From Tannerellaceae bacterium (GTDB lineage Bacteria > Bacteroidota > Bacteroidia > Bacteroidales > Tannerellaceae): DNA of 8,356 nucleotides. Each line of letters starts with the position of its first letter. The stretch's first letter is position 1. Under the pieces are notes generated by a model. It ran no database searches, was not told the origin of the DNA, and worked only from the letters and a program-made list of their open reading frames with translations. Both the position numbers and the translations under genes were made by a program. The stretch lies in assembly GCA_031279915.1 (NCBI GenBank), contig JAITHO010000060.1, positions 1 through 8,356 of the forward strand. The letters run 5' to 3'. Positions 1-6,231 of this stretch are shown piece by piece.

Positions 1-784
1 TTGCCAAACGCAGCTTGTTGTGCGAGACTTCTTTTGATCGTAAGGCTGCCTGCAAATCTGCTCGATTATTTTGAGCCGCAGTGATAAGTTCGGATAGCTC
101 AAATGTGCGTTTGGGATAGTACAAATCTCCCGCAATTGAATCTGGCAGTTCCATGTTCTTGCTTCCTTGTAGCAGTAGTAATTGGAGCAAAACGTCGTGC
201 CATTCTCCTTCGCTGGCATAAACATCGTTCAGCATGGTGGCGGCTTCCAGCTTCGATTGCCGCGCATCGACCTCCATAATTGCGCCTAACTGAAAGCGAA
301 GGCTATCGGCGTATGCAAGTCTCAGCATTTGTGCGTACGAGGATTTTTGTATGTCGTACAGCCGTTTTTGTTTCAATGCTGTTAGATAAGCGATGGTTGC
401 GTCGGCGCGTAGGTTGCGGAAGTAATCTTCCAGCAGGGCTGCGGTCATGTCGTGTTCGCTTTGCGCCAATCGTATCCTGGCTTTGCGTTTGCCGCCCAGT
501 TCGAGTGTCCAGGCTAATTCGGCGTCAAAGCCATAGCCCATTTGCAGGTTCCAGTTTTGGTTGTTGGCATAAGCCAGCGACAATTCGGGATCCGGAAATA
601 CTTTGGCGGCTTTTAGATTGGCCTCGGCAATGTCCACATTATATTTTTCGGCAAGATAACTGATATTTGACTTTTTGACTTTGTCCAGATAGTCATTGAA
701 CGTCAATAGTTGTTTTTCCTGTGCGTAAGCTGTAAGGGCTGTACATAAGGAAAAAAGTAGGATCATGAATTTTAAGATTTTCAT
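1..784 (-). CDS. TolC/CusC-family outer-membrane efflux protein, C-terminally truncated by the window edge
   Basis: This should be the outer-membrane channel of the tripartite metal exporter encoded just upstream, giving the adaptor and RND pump an exit through the outer membrane. Reading the minus strand from the ATG at 784-782 gives 261 codons with no stop before base 1. The product starts MKILKFMILLFSLCTALTAYAQ, a Sec signal peptide with likely cleavage after AYA (residue 21). The mature part has the look of the outer-membrane efflux family: an early LTFNDYLDKVKKSNISYL helix, a PDPELSLAY strand, an ELGGKRKARI turn, then long amphipathic helices rich in Ala, Gln and Leu. Family members are usually 400-450 residues, so about 40% is missing. 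An alternative ATG at 766-764 would remove part of the signal peptide and is less likely. No Shine-Dalgarno is seen; the bases before the start are AT-rich. It is 558 bp from the pump gene, an unusually loose linkage for such a locus. Family confidence is good; metal specificity is not visible. Confidence 0.9.
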   Translation of the reverse strand, partial: MKILKFMILLFSLCTALTAYAQEKQLLTFNDYLDKVKKSNISYLAEKYNVDIAEANLKAAKVFPDPELSLAYANNQNWNLQMGYGFDAELAWTLELGGKRKARIRLAQSEHDMTAALLEDYFRNLRADATIAYLTALKQKRLYDIQKSSYAQMLRLAYADSLRFQLGAIMEVDARQSKLEAATMLNDVYASEGEWHDVLLQLLLLQGSKNMELPDSIAGDLYYPKRTFELSELITAAQNNRADLQAALRSKEVSHNKLRLA

Positions 785-1329
785 CGGAATAATAAATAAT
801 TGTTTAACATATTTACGGGGCAGGGTTTTAATGCGGGCGCTGCGGGAACGTCGATCTTACATGCTTGTTTTATCGACGCCGAAAAATCTTTTCCGGAGCC
901 ATCCCAACGTTCGAACGGACAAAAAACGGAAATTTTGGCGCAATCCCAAGTCATGGAGAGGCGGAATTTGGAAAATTTGCCGTCAGTCCAAGGCTGGGAT
1001 GTGGAAAAAAAACCGGAAATTTGGGGGTCCATACGCGCGTATGAGGGGCAAAAACTGGAAGTTTGGAGGCTCGTACGCGCGTATGAGGGGCAAAAACTGG
1101 AAGTTTGGAGGTTCATACGCGCGTATGAGGGGCAAAAACTGGAGAGCTGGCGCCGGAAAATCGATTTTCCGGTCTCAGAATCGAACAAAGCCTTGAATAA
1201 ATGCTTGTATTGCCAATTAAAAAAACGCAAATGGTGCAATAATTCATAGATTGCTCGATCCGGCTTAGTCTTTTCGGCTTTTGCGGAGGAGGGGGAAGGC
1301 TGGGGATATCCGTCGCCAACGGCTCGCAT
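781..1329 (-). CDS. Doubtful 182-codon reading frame spanning the repeat array
   Basis: On the minus strand an ATG at 1329-1327, 13 bases after the pump stop, opens 182 codons. The frame ends in TGA at 783-781, overlapping the next gene's start as ATGA, an arrangement typical of translationally coupled genes. An earlier in-frame ATG at 1371 would overlap the pump by 29 bp. The product starts MRAVGDGYPQPSPSSAKAEK and then carries 14-residue repeats such as SSFCPSYARMNLQT and SSFCPSYARTSLQT. A phenylalanine keeps its place in the more degenerate units. No signal peptide, membrane segment or known domain is seen. Against it, the repeats are also open in two plus-strand frames, and the two differences between the best copies are both nonsynonymous in this frame. 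I do not recognise the protein. It may be a chance frame through a non-coding repeat. Confidence 0.22.
   Translation of the reverse strand: MRAVGDGYPQPSPSSAKAEKTKPDRAIYELLHHLRFFNWQYKHLFKALFDSETGKSIFRRQLSSFCPSYARMNLQTSSFCPSYARTSLQTSSFCPSYARMDPQISGFFSTSQPWTDGKFSKFRLSMTWDCAKISVFCPFERWDGSGKDFSASIKQACKIDVPAAPALKPCPVNMLNNYLLFR
849..878 (-). repeat. 7-bp inverted repeat in the leader of the outer-membrane factor gene
   Basis: CGTCGAT at 849-855 is the exact reverse complement of ATCGACG at 872-878, with a 16-base loop. In minus-strand RNA it could form a hairpin about 65 nt upstream of the ATG at 784. There is no T-tract after it, so it does not look like a terminator. It lies at the degenerate end of the repeat array and could be a decayed array unit. 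A 7-bp stem with a long loop can occur by chance. Confidence 0.35.
907..1151. repeat. 42-bp tandem repeat array carrying palindromes
   Basis: Three clear copies begin at 1032, 1074 and 1116. Copies one and two match at 40 of 42 bases, differing at 1070/1112 (C/T) and 1073/1115 (G/A). Copy three is identical for its first 28 bases (1116-1143) and then diverges. The preceding unit (990-1031) still matches copy one at 27 of 42 bases. Two weaker units (about 949-990 and 907-948) keep the GGAAATTT-type core and an ATCCCA or GTCCA end. Each clear unit opens with TACGCGCGTAT, which is palindromic: CATACGCGCGTATG at 1030-1043, an 18-mer with one G/T mismatch at 1070-1087, and the perfect TCATACGCGCGTATGA at 1113-1128. 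The 907 unit has its own palindrome, CGTTCGAACG, at 908-917. Sequence decay toward the outer-membrane factor suggests the newest duplications are near 1032-1143. There are no variable spacers, so it is not a CRISPR array. Function is unknown. Confidence 0.9.
1153..1172. repeat. Perfect 20-bp palindrome in register with the 42-bp array
   Basis: CCGGAAAATCGATTTTCCGG is identical to its own reverse complement. Its centre, 1162.5, is exactly 42 bp from the centre of the perfect 16-bp palindrome at 1113-1128 (1120.5), although the two sequences are unrelated. As RNA it could fold into an 8-bp stem with a four-base loop on either strand. Neither side has a run of T, so a rho-independent terminator is unlikely. 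A symmetric protein-binding site or a processing hairpin between the pump and outer-membrane-factor parts of a transcript are both possible. Confidence 0.85.
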
Positions 1330-1342
1330 GATTTCGCTGGAT

Positions 1343-4300
1343 TTAAATGCGCCTGCCGTGGGCATATACATGTCTTTTTTCGATCATATAGTAAAATGCC
1401 GGCAAGACGTATAGTATCAGAATTGTTCCGCAGAGCAAGCCGTAGACAATTACGGTGGCCAGCGGACGCTGAACATCTGAGCCGATGCCTGTTGAAATGG
1501 ATGCGGGGAGTAAGCCCAAGACGGCTACGCTGGCGGTCATCATTATCGGACGCAAGCGATGCGACGCTCCGGCAATTACGGCTTCTTTCAGCTCGGTTCC
1601 TCGGTCTCGCAATATGTTGATATGCGAAATCATTAAGACGCCGTTCTGGATGAAGACTCCGAAAAGGGCTATAAATCCTACGGCGGAGGATACGTTCAGC
1701 GTCATTCCGCGCACTACCAAGGCCAGTATCCCCCCAAAAACTGCGAGCGGCAACATCCCGATTAGCAATCCCGCCTGACGGAATTTTCCAAAGGTGAAGA
1801 ACAAAAGCAGGAACATCACGGCCAAGGTTATGGGCATGATTACGGCAAGGTTGTTAAAGGCTCGCCGTTGGTTTTCCAGCTGTCCGTCCCAATGGAAGTA
1901 GAATTTGGAGTGGTCGTATTCCACTTGTTTCTCTATTTCCGATTGAGCGTCCTTGAAGAAGGAGCTCAGGTCGCGTCCGCGGATATTAAGGCTGACGGTG
2001 GTGAATCGCTGATTTTTTTCGCGCGAGATCATGCTGGCTCCGGTGGTGCTTTTAATTTGAGCCACGGCCGATAGCGGAATCATTGTTCCCGAAGCCGAAG
2101 TCAGCATTAATGCGCCTATTTTCTCAGGGGTATCGCGCGATGATTCGTTGTAGCGGCAAATAACATCGTAAACGCGGCTGTCGATAAATACCTGCGAAAC
2201 GGCTTTCCCTCCTATGGCTACTTCTATTAGCTCGGCTACGTCGGCAACATTCAGGCCGTATTGGGCAATCTTGTCGCGGTCGGCAATAATTTGAAGTTGC
2301 GGTATGAAAGGCTCTTCTGCAATGCCAACGTCAACTGCTCCCGGCACGCTTTCCAATATTTTCTTCACGTGTTCGGCAATTCGGCGGCTTTCGGTCATAT
2401 CGTCGCCATAAACTTTTATAGCCATATCGTTGTGAGCTCCTGCAACCTGATCCATTACCATATCAATAATGGGCTGCGTAAAGCCTACGCTGTATCCCGG
2501 CATGTCGTTGGTCATAGCAGCCATATCGGCAATCAGGTCCGACTTTCTTCGGCCATTCTTCCACGTATTATATGGTTTTAAGCCAATCATTACTTCTATG
2601 TGTGAGAAAGAAAACGGGCAAACGCCTTCATCGTCGCGGCCCGTTTGGGTCATCACATAAGTTACCTCATCAAATGTTTTAAGCTTATCTCTAAGCACAG
2701 TTGCCATCTCCGAAGATTTTTCGAGCGACATGCCCGGAGGAAGTTGCACCTGAAGCCAAATGCTTCCTTCATCAAGGTAGGGCAAGAAATCTTTCCCGAC
2801 ATACATTAATAATCCGACAACTGTGATGAGGATGGCGGCGATGGGGGTAATAAGCTTTTTGGGCGAGGCGATAAGCTTTGCGGTTTGCTTCTGGTAGATT
2901 GCAATCAGGCGTTCGAGCCAAGGGTTGCGATATACTTTCTGCGGTTTTCTATATACCGTAAAAGCTAAGCCCGGAATCAGAATCAAGGCCGAAGCCAAAG
3001 CTCCCAGCAAGGCAAATCCCAGCGTGAAGGCCATAGGAGTAAAGAGTTTTTTCTCTACCCTGTCGAAGGCAAATAAGGGCATATAGGCAACAATGATAAT
3101 CAGCGTGGCGAAAAAGATGGGCTTTGCAACCTCGGCCACTCTTTTGGCGATGCTTGCTTCCGCTAAAGCTTCGTTGGGATTATCTTCTCGCTTCTTGAGA
3201 ATTGTTTCCATCATCACAATTGTGCCGTCCACAATAATCCCGAAGTCAATAGCTCCCAAGGAAAGCAGATTGGCGGGGATATCCGTTAGCCACATCAAAA
3301 TGAATGAAATCAGCAACGAAACAGGGATGGTGATGGTGGCCAGCAATGCTCCTTTCGGACTTCCGAGAAAGATAATCAATACGCCTATGACCAGCACAAT
3401 CCCGAACGATAGCGTATGCGAAATGGTATGCAGCGTGGCGTCAACCAATTCCGTTCGGTCGTAAAAGGTTTCAATCCTTATTCCCTCCGGCAATCCATCC
3501 TTATTCAATGCATCAATCGTTTTATTTATTTCCTTGAGAACCCGCGAAGGATTTTCGTAGCGCAGCAACTGCACCATTCCTTGCACGCCGTCGGCATAGT
3601 CGATTTTGTCATCCAAATAGCCCATGATTCCTTTGCGTTCAAGATTACCGTACTTCAGTTCGCCCAAGTCTTTGATGTATACAGGCGCTCCTCCTACGGT
3701 TTTGACCACCACGTTCCCCAAGTCTTGCAAGTCGCGTACCAGCCCCAGGCCGCGCACAACGTAACTCAGATCGCCGCGTATCAGCGTACTGCCTCCGGCA
3801 TTGGAGTTATTGCGCTCTATGGATTCGGTGACCTCGCCGAGCGAGAGGTTATATTGGGTCAGCTTGTTGGGATCAATTTCAATCTGGAACTGCGTGGTTA
3901 TTCCTCCGAAGTTCGACACATCGGCTATGCCTGAAATCTGTCGCAGCCGAGGAATGATCAACCAGTGATTAAGCTCCGTCAGTTCGCGCAAGCTCTTGTT
4001 TCCGGTGATGATGTAGCGATAGATCTCGCCGGTTGGCGAAGTGAGCGGATCAAGTCCGGGTTGCGCGTCGAACGGCAGATCAACATCGTTGAGGCGTTCC
4101 AGCACCCGCTGTCGGGCCCAATACTCATCAATTCCATCTTCAAAAACAAGGGTGATCTTAGATATTCCGAAAAAGTTCTTGCTCCGCATGATTTTCAGGC
4201 CAGGGATCCCATTCAGTTCACGTTCGAGGGGCACGGTGATCTGCTGCTCTATTTCCGCGACGGCCAGTCCGGGAACCTGTGTGGCCACTCCAACCGATAC

Positions 4301-4429
4301 GTCGGCAATGTCGGGATAGGCGTCGATGGCCAATTGGCTCCAGGCGTAAATCCCGATAGCCGAGATAATAGCAAAGACCGTAGCTGCCAGCCAACGGCGT
4401 TGGATGAGCTTATCGATAAAGTTTTCCAT
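1343..4429 (-). CDS. CusA/CzcA-family heavy-metal efflux RND transporter
   Basis: This is the inner-membrane, proton-driven pump of a CBA-type exporter that expels metal cations. At 1028 residues it is full length for the family (about 1020-1060). The expected layout is present: one membrane helix at about 12-30, a large periplasmic loop, helices at about 335-490 and 527-545, a second periplasmic loop at about 550-860, then five helices at 862-1014. The heavy-metal RND signature sits in the fourth helix as AIDFGIIVDGTIVMMET. Asp395, Asp401 and Glu408 have the spacing of the proton-relay residues D402, D408 and E415 known in CzcA. Typical family stretches LAIDAYPDIADV, LERELNGIPGL and TGRDDEG are also seen. 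By eye the methionine triad of E. coli CusA is not obvious: the M573-like position appears to be His610 and the M623-like one an Asp. This hints at a divalent cation rather than Cu/Ag, but weakly. The gene starts one base after the adaptor stop (TGA-g-ATG), so it is surely cotranscribed and probably translationally coupled. Confidence 0.97.
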   Translation of the reverse strand: MENFIDKLIQRRWLAATVFAIISAIGIYAWSQLAIDAYPDIADVSVGVATQVPGLAVAEIEQQITVPLERELNGIPGLKIMRSKNFFGISKITLVFEDGIDEYWARQRVLERLNDVDLPFDAQPGLDPLTSPTGEIYRYIITGNKSLRELTELNHWLIIPRLRQISGIADVSNFGGITTQFQIEIDPNKLTQYNLSLGEVTESIERNNSNAGGSTLIRGDLSYVVRGLGLVRDLQDLGNVVVKTVGGAPVYIKDLGELKYGNLERKGIMGYLDDKIDYADGVQGMVQLLRYENPSRVLKEINKTIDALNKDGLPEGIRIETFYDRTELVDATLHTISHTLSFGIVLVIGVLIIFLGSPKGALLATITIPVSLLISFILMWLTDIPANLLSLGAIDFGIIVDGTIVMMETILKKREDNPNEALAEASIAKRVAEVAKPIFFATLIIIVAYMPLFAFDRVEKKLFTPMAFTLGFALLGALASALILIPGLAFTVYRKPQKVYRNPWLERLIAIYQKQTAKLIASPKKLITPIAAILITVVGLLMYVGKDFLPYLDEGSIWLQVQLPPGMSLEKSSEMATVLRDKLKTFDEVTYVMTQTGRDDEGVCPFSFSHIEVMIGLKPYNTWKNGRRKSDLIADMAAMTNDMPGYSVGFTQPIIDMVMDQVAGAHNDMAIKVYGDDMTESRRIAEHVKKILESVPGAVDVGIAEEPFIPQLQIIADRDKIAQYGLNVADVAELIEVAIGGKAVSQVFIDSRVYDVICRYNESSRDTPEKIGALMLTSASGTMIPLSAVAQIKSTTGASMISREKNQRFTTVSLNIRGRDLSSFFKDAQSEIEKQVEYDHSKFYFHWDGQLENQRRAFNNLAVIMPITLAVMFLLLFFTFGKFRQAGLLIGMLPLAVFGGILALVVRGMTLNVSSAVGFIALFGVFIQNGVLMISHINILRDRGTELKEAVIAGASHRLRPIMMTASVAVLGLLPASISTGIGSDVQRPLATVIVYGLLCGTILILYVLPAFYYMIEKRHVYAHGRRI

Positions 4430-4430
4430 C

Positions 4431-5534
4431 TCAATTCATCATCAAGTAAATTGCACCTTCCGAAACAATCACATCGCCGCTTGCCAGGCCTTCGGTAATC
4501 AATGCCTCCGAAGCGCTGGCGGTCGCCGCTTTCACTCTACGCTTGATATACTCTCCTTCTCCGGCCTTTACGAAGACGTATGTTTCGTCCTCCTTTTGCA
4601 GCAAAGCTGTTGAAGGAACAAGTATCGACGGATGAGGTTGGTTAATGAAGCGAACGCTGGCAAACATTCCGGGCTTGAGCCTCCGATCTTTGTTATCGCA
4701 GGTAACGAGCACCTGCACCGAGCGGGTTTCTTCGTCAAGCAGCTCGCTGATGTGCGACACATAACCGGCGATCGCATTTTCGGGCTCCGAATCGGTTCGG
4801 ACTTCCACCTTATCGTCTGTATGGATGGAATGAATGTACTTCTCTTTGACTTGCGCCACAGTCCATACTTTTCCGAGTTCGGCCACAATCAGCAGCGGAG
4901 CAGCCTCGCTTTTCACGTATTGCCCGATAACGATATTGGCCTGCACTACTTCTCCGGAGATGGGGGAAGTAACCTTCAAGGCTTGGCCCATCGCAATATC
5001 GTCAGGATCGATGTTGAACATCTTAAGCGTTGCAGCAGCGTTTTCATAGTCTTTCAGAGCTACCTCGTAATCAGTTTCAGCTTCTTCCAAATCCTTGGCC
5101 ACGCCAACGCCGTTTTTCAGCAGATCGCGCTGACGCTGCAGGCTTAGTTCTTTCGTCTTCCTGGTTTGCAGGCTTTGAAAATAAGCCTTTGTGGCTTCAA
5201 AGAAATCCGCAGAGTGTAATTCGAAAACCGGAGAGCCGGCGCTCACCCTCTGCCCCAACTGAACAAACGAACGAGCCACGCGTCCGTCGAAGGGCGGAGC
5301 AATCTCGGCCATTTGTCCGGCAATAGCTTTCACCGTGCCGGTAGTGTTGAACTCTGAGCTATAATCTTGCTGAGCTAGCGTATATGTTTTGATTTTGGAA
5401 CTGACTACTGAATGTGAGCTAACAAAAACGGTGTCGCCTTTGTACTGAAGGCTTGCTTCATTTTCCACAGCCTTATTTTGTTTGCACGAGATATGCATCA
5501 TACATACCCATGCTAATATGAGGATCTTTTTCAT
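4431..5534 (-). CDS. Periplasmic adaptor subunit of the RND metal exporter (HlyD/CusB-type membrane fusion lipoprotein)
   Basis: The 367-residue protein links the inner-membrane pump to the outer-membrane channel. It begins MKKILILAWVCMMHISCKQN: basic residues, a hydrophobic core and a Cys at 17 preceded by HIS, which reads as an acceptable though imperfect lipobox, so it is probably a lipoprotein. Domains follow adaptor order. A first lipoyl half is at about 78-107 (PPFDGRVARSFVQLGQRVSA). A charged helical hairpin at about 108-176 is rich in Lys, Glu, Gln and Leu. The second lipoyl half is at about 188-219 (SPISGEVVQANIVIGQYVKS), then a beta-barrel at about 222-297 ending in LKPGMFASVRF, and a membrane-proximal domain at 300-367 with VPSTALLQ. 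Length fits adaptors without the extra metal-binding C-terminal domain of some CzcB proteins. The next gene starts one base beyond the stop. A possible promoter and inverted repeats lie about 85-130 bp upstream. Confidence 0.95.
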   Translation of the reverse strand: MKKILILAWVCMMHISCKQNKAVENEASLQYKGDTVFVSSHSVVSSKIKTYTLAQQDYSSEFNTTGTVKAIAGQMAEIAPPFDGRVARSFVQLGQRVSAGSPVFELHSADFFEATKAYFQSLQTRKTKELSLQRQRDLLKNGVGVAKDLEEAETDYEVALKDYENAAATLKMFNIDPDDIAMGQALKVTSPISGEVVQANIVIGQYVKSEAAPLLIVAELGKVWTVAQVKEKYIHSIHTDDKVEVRTDSEPENAIAGYVSHISELLDEETRSVQVLVTCDNKDRRLKPGMFASVRFINQPHPSILVPSTALLQKEDETYVFVKAGEGEYIKRRVKAATASASEALITEGLASGDVIVSEGAIYLMMN

Positions 5535-5619
5535 TGATTCTATGATTAAAAATTTTGAAATGTGATGCGCCGCCCTGATAACGGCTTCAATAAACTAACT
5601 GATTGCATACCTCAATAGC

Positions 5620-5666
5620 TTAGCGCTAACAAAGTATGGCGGATTGGCTGTCGACAATAACAGCCA
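5620..5666 (-). promoter_or_regulatory. Candidate promoter with two inverted repeats upstream of the adaptor gene
   Basis: On the minus strand ATTG at 5658-5655 and TACTTTG at 5636-5630 are separated by 18 bases. This resembles the Bacteroides -33 TTTG and -7 TAnnTTTG pattern but is imperfect in both boxes, and the -7 box is one base short. An inverted repeat, TGGCTGT (5645-5651) and ACAGCCA (5660-5666) with an 8-base loop, covers the -33 box. A perfect 10-bp palindrome, TTAGCGCTAA (5620-5629), abuts the -7 box where transcription would start. This is how repressor sites are often placed, so a metal-responsive regulator is a fair guess. It could instead be a leader structure in a transcript starting further upstream. 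Confidence 0.35.
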
Positions 5667-5681
5667 TAATATGAGCCCTAT

Positions 5682-6038
5682 TTAGAAAGCAAGACGACAA
5701 GGCGGGGCTCTTAAAGAAATACAGGAAAAGGATTTGGAGATTATCCGTCGATTGCAGAAAGGACGGATAATTGTCTGTAAAAGCAGGAAGACTCCCAGAA
5801 TTTCAAAGGTGGGGCCTACTTGATGCGACTGGAAACAGGATAGGGTTGAGATCAAAGTCAGTTCGCTGCCGCCGTGTGTTCCGTTATGGGCATGCGGCTT
5901 ATTGTGTATGTGCGAATGAACGATGGTAATGCCGTTGATAATATGGCTGTGGTAGAAGAAGCAGATGTTCGCATAGTAGAACGCGAAGATCACAATCAAA
6001 ATACTACTGATTATTTGCTTACTTTTCTTTGACATCAT
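5682..6038 (-). CDS. Small membrane protein with a histidine-rich segment, at the head of the metal-efflux locus
   Basis: I do not recognise a named family. The ATG at 6038 gives 118 residues starting MMSKKSKQII; a TTG one codon earlier and the ATG at 6035 are alternatives. The N-terminus has a short basic stretch and a hydrophobic segment at about residues 8-28 (a membrane anchor or uncleaved signal). Next comes a segment, about 29-58, with eight histidines in YHSHI, VHSHIHNKPHAHN and THGG, then a ninth His at 72. A second hydrophobic segment follows at about 78-92 (FEILGVFLLLQTII), and then a basic tail. Cysteines are at 26, 68 and 95. The His-rich part probably faces the periplasm and could bind Zn, Co, Ni or Cu. 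Placed just before an adaptor and heavy-metal pump on the same strand, it may deliver metal to the exporter or sense it. That role is inference. It has its own good promoter upstream, and 147 bp separate it from the adaptor start. Confidence 0.75.
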   Translation of the reverse strand: MMSKKSKQIISSILIVIFAFYYANICFFYHSHIINGITIVHSHIHNKPHAHNGTHGGSELTLISTLSCFQSHQVGPTFEILGVFLLLQTIIRPFCNRRIISKSFSCISLRAPPCRLAF

Positions 6039-6061
6039 CAACTGCTTTGAATTTTAACGCT

Positions 6062-6092
6062 CAAACATACGCTTTTATTTTCAAAGATTAAA
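6062..6092 (-). promoter_or_regulatory. Bacteroidetes-type promoter for the His-rich protein gene and probably the efflux locus
   Basis: On the minus strand TTTA at 6092-6089 and TATGTTTG at 6069-6062 are separated by 19 bases. The downstream box matches TAnnTTTG exactly, and the upstream box matches TTTG at three of four bases, with spacing as known for Bacteroides sigma-ABfr promoters. Transcription would begin near 6055, leaving a leader of about 17 nt before the ATG at 6038. The leader is AT-rich with no Shine-Dalgarno, as is common in this phylum. Confidence 0.6.
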
Positions 6093-6172
6093 GATTAGAG
6101 CGTCCAAACAGCTTTGCCGTCTCGTTGCTTGAAGCTTTGATCTAAAGTTTTTGGGGATGGGATAAAGGCAAG

Positions 6173-6205
6173 GAGGGTGCATCATTTGGCTGATGATGCA
6201 CCCTC
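6173..6205 (-). terminator. Terminator hairpin after the GH9 gene
   Basis: GAGGGTGCATCAT (6173-6185) and ATGATGCACCCTC (6193-6205) form a perfect 13-bp stem around a 7-base loop. The hairpin starts 26 bp past the GH9 stop. On the minus strand the stem is followed only by CCTTGCCTTTATCCC, a weak T-rich stretch; on the plus strand it is followed by GATTTTATTT. It most likely ends GH9 transcription and separates that gene from the efflux locus. No plus-strand gene approaches it, so a bidirectional role is unnecessary. Confidence 0.8.
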
Positions 6206-6231
6206 GATTTTATTTGGAGATGGGGATCAGG

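Larger units (their letters stand above)
785..1342. other. 558-bp gap between pump and outer-membrane factor genes
   Basis: The stretch separates the stop of the RND pump (1345-1343) from the start of the outer-membrane factor (784). It contains, in transcription order, about 170 bp with nothing I recognise (1342-1173), a perfect 20-bp palindrome (1172-1153), a 42-bp tandem repeat array (about 1151-907), a small inverted repeat (878-849), and an AT-rich leader before the downstream start. I see no tRNA, no transposase fragment, no canonical rho-independent terminator and no good TAnnTTTG promoter in it. It is open in several frames, partly because a repeat length divisible by three keeps a stop-free frame open in every copy. 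Confidence 0.8.

Noticed and set aside
1032..1143. CRISPR array
   Set aside because: The 42-bp units are head-to-tail with no variable spacers between them and no cas genes nearby.
1153..1172. Rho-independent terminator after the pump gene
   Set aside because: The hairpin is perfect, but neither strand has a T-tract after it.
765..1249. Plus-strand genes of 143 and 149 codons across the repeat
   Set aside because: A repeat length divisible by three keeps several frames open. Both frames begin over or beside the antisense of the outer-membrane-factor start and have no promoter or recognisable domain. Only the silent-difference pattern is kept, as a weak finding.
1285..1305. G-quadruplex in the G-rich plus-strand run
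   Set aside because: It has only mixed two-to-five G tracts with irregular loops, on the template strand of the operon. Too weak to claim.
785..1342. Insertion sequence or transposon remnant
   Set aside because: No terminal inverted repeats, target duplication or transposase-like translation could be found.
1396..4498. Plus-strand open frames opposite the pump gene
   Set aside because: They are antisense shadows of a clear, full-length RND transporter, with no domain character of their own.
6039..6041. TTG as start of the His-rich protein
   Set aside because: It is immediately followed by two ATG codons. With no ribosome-binding site to decide, the first ATG at 6038 is the simpler choice.
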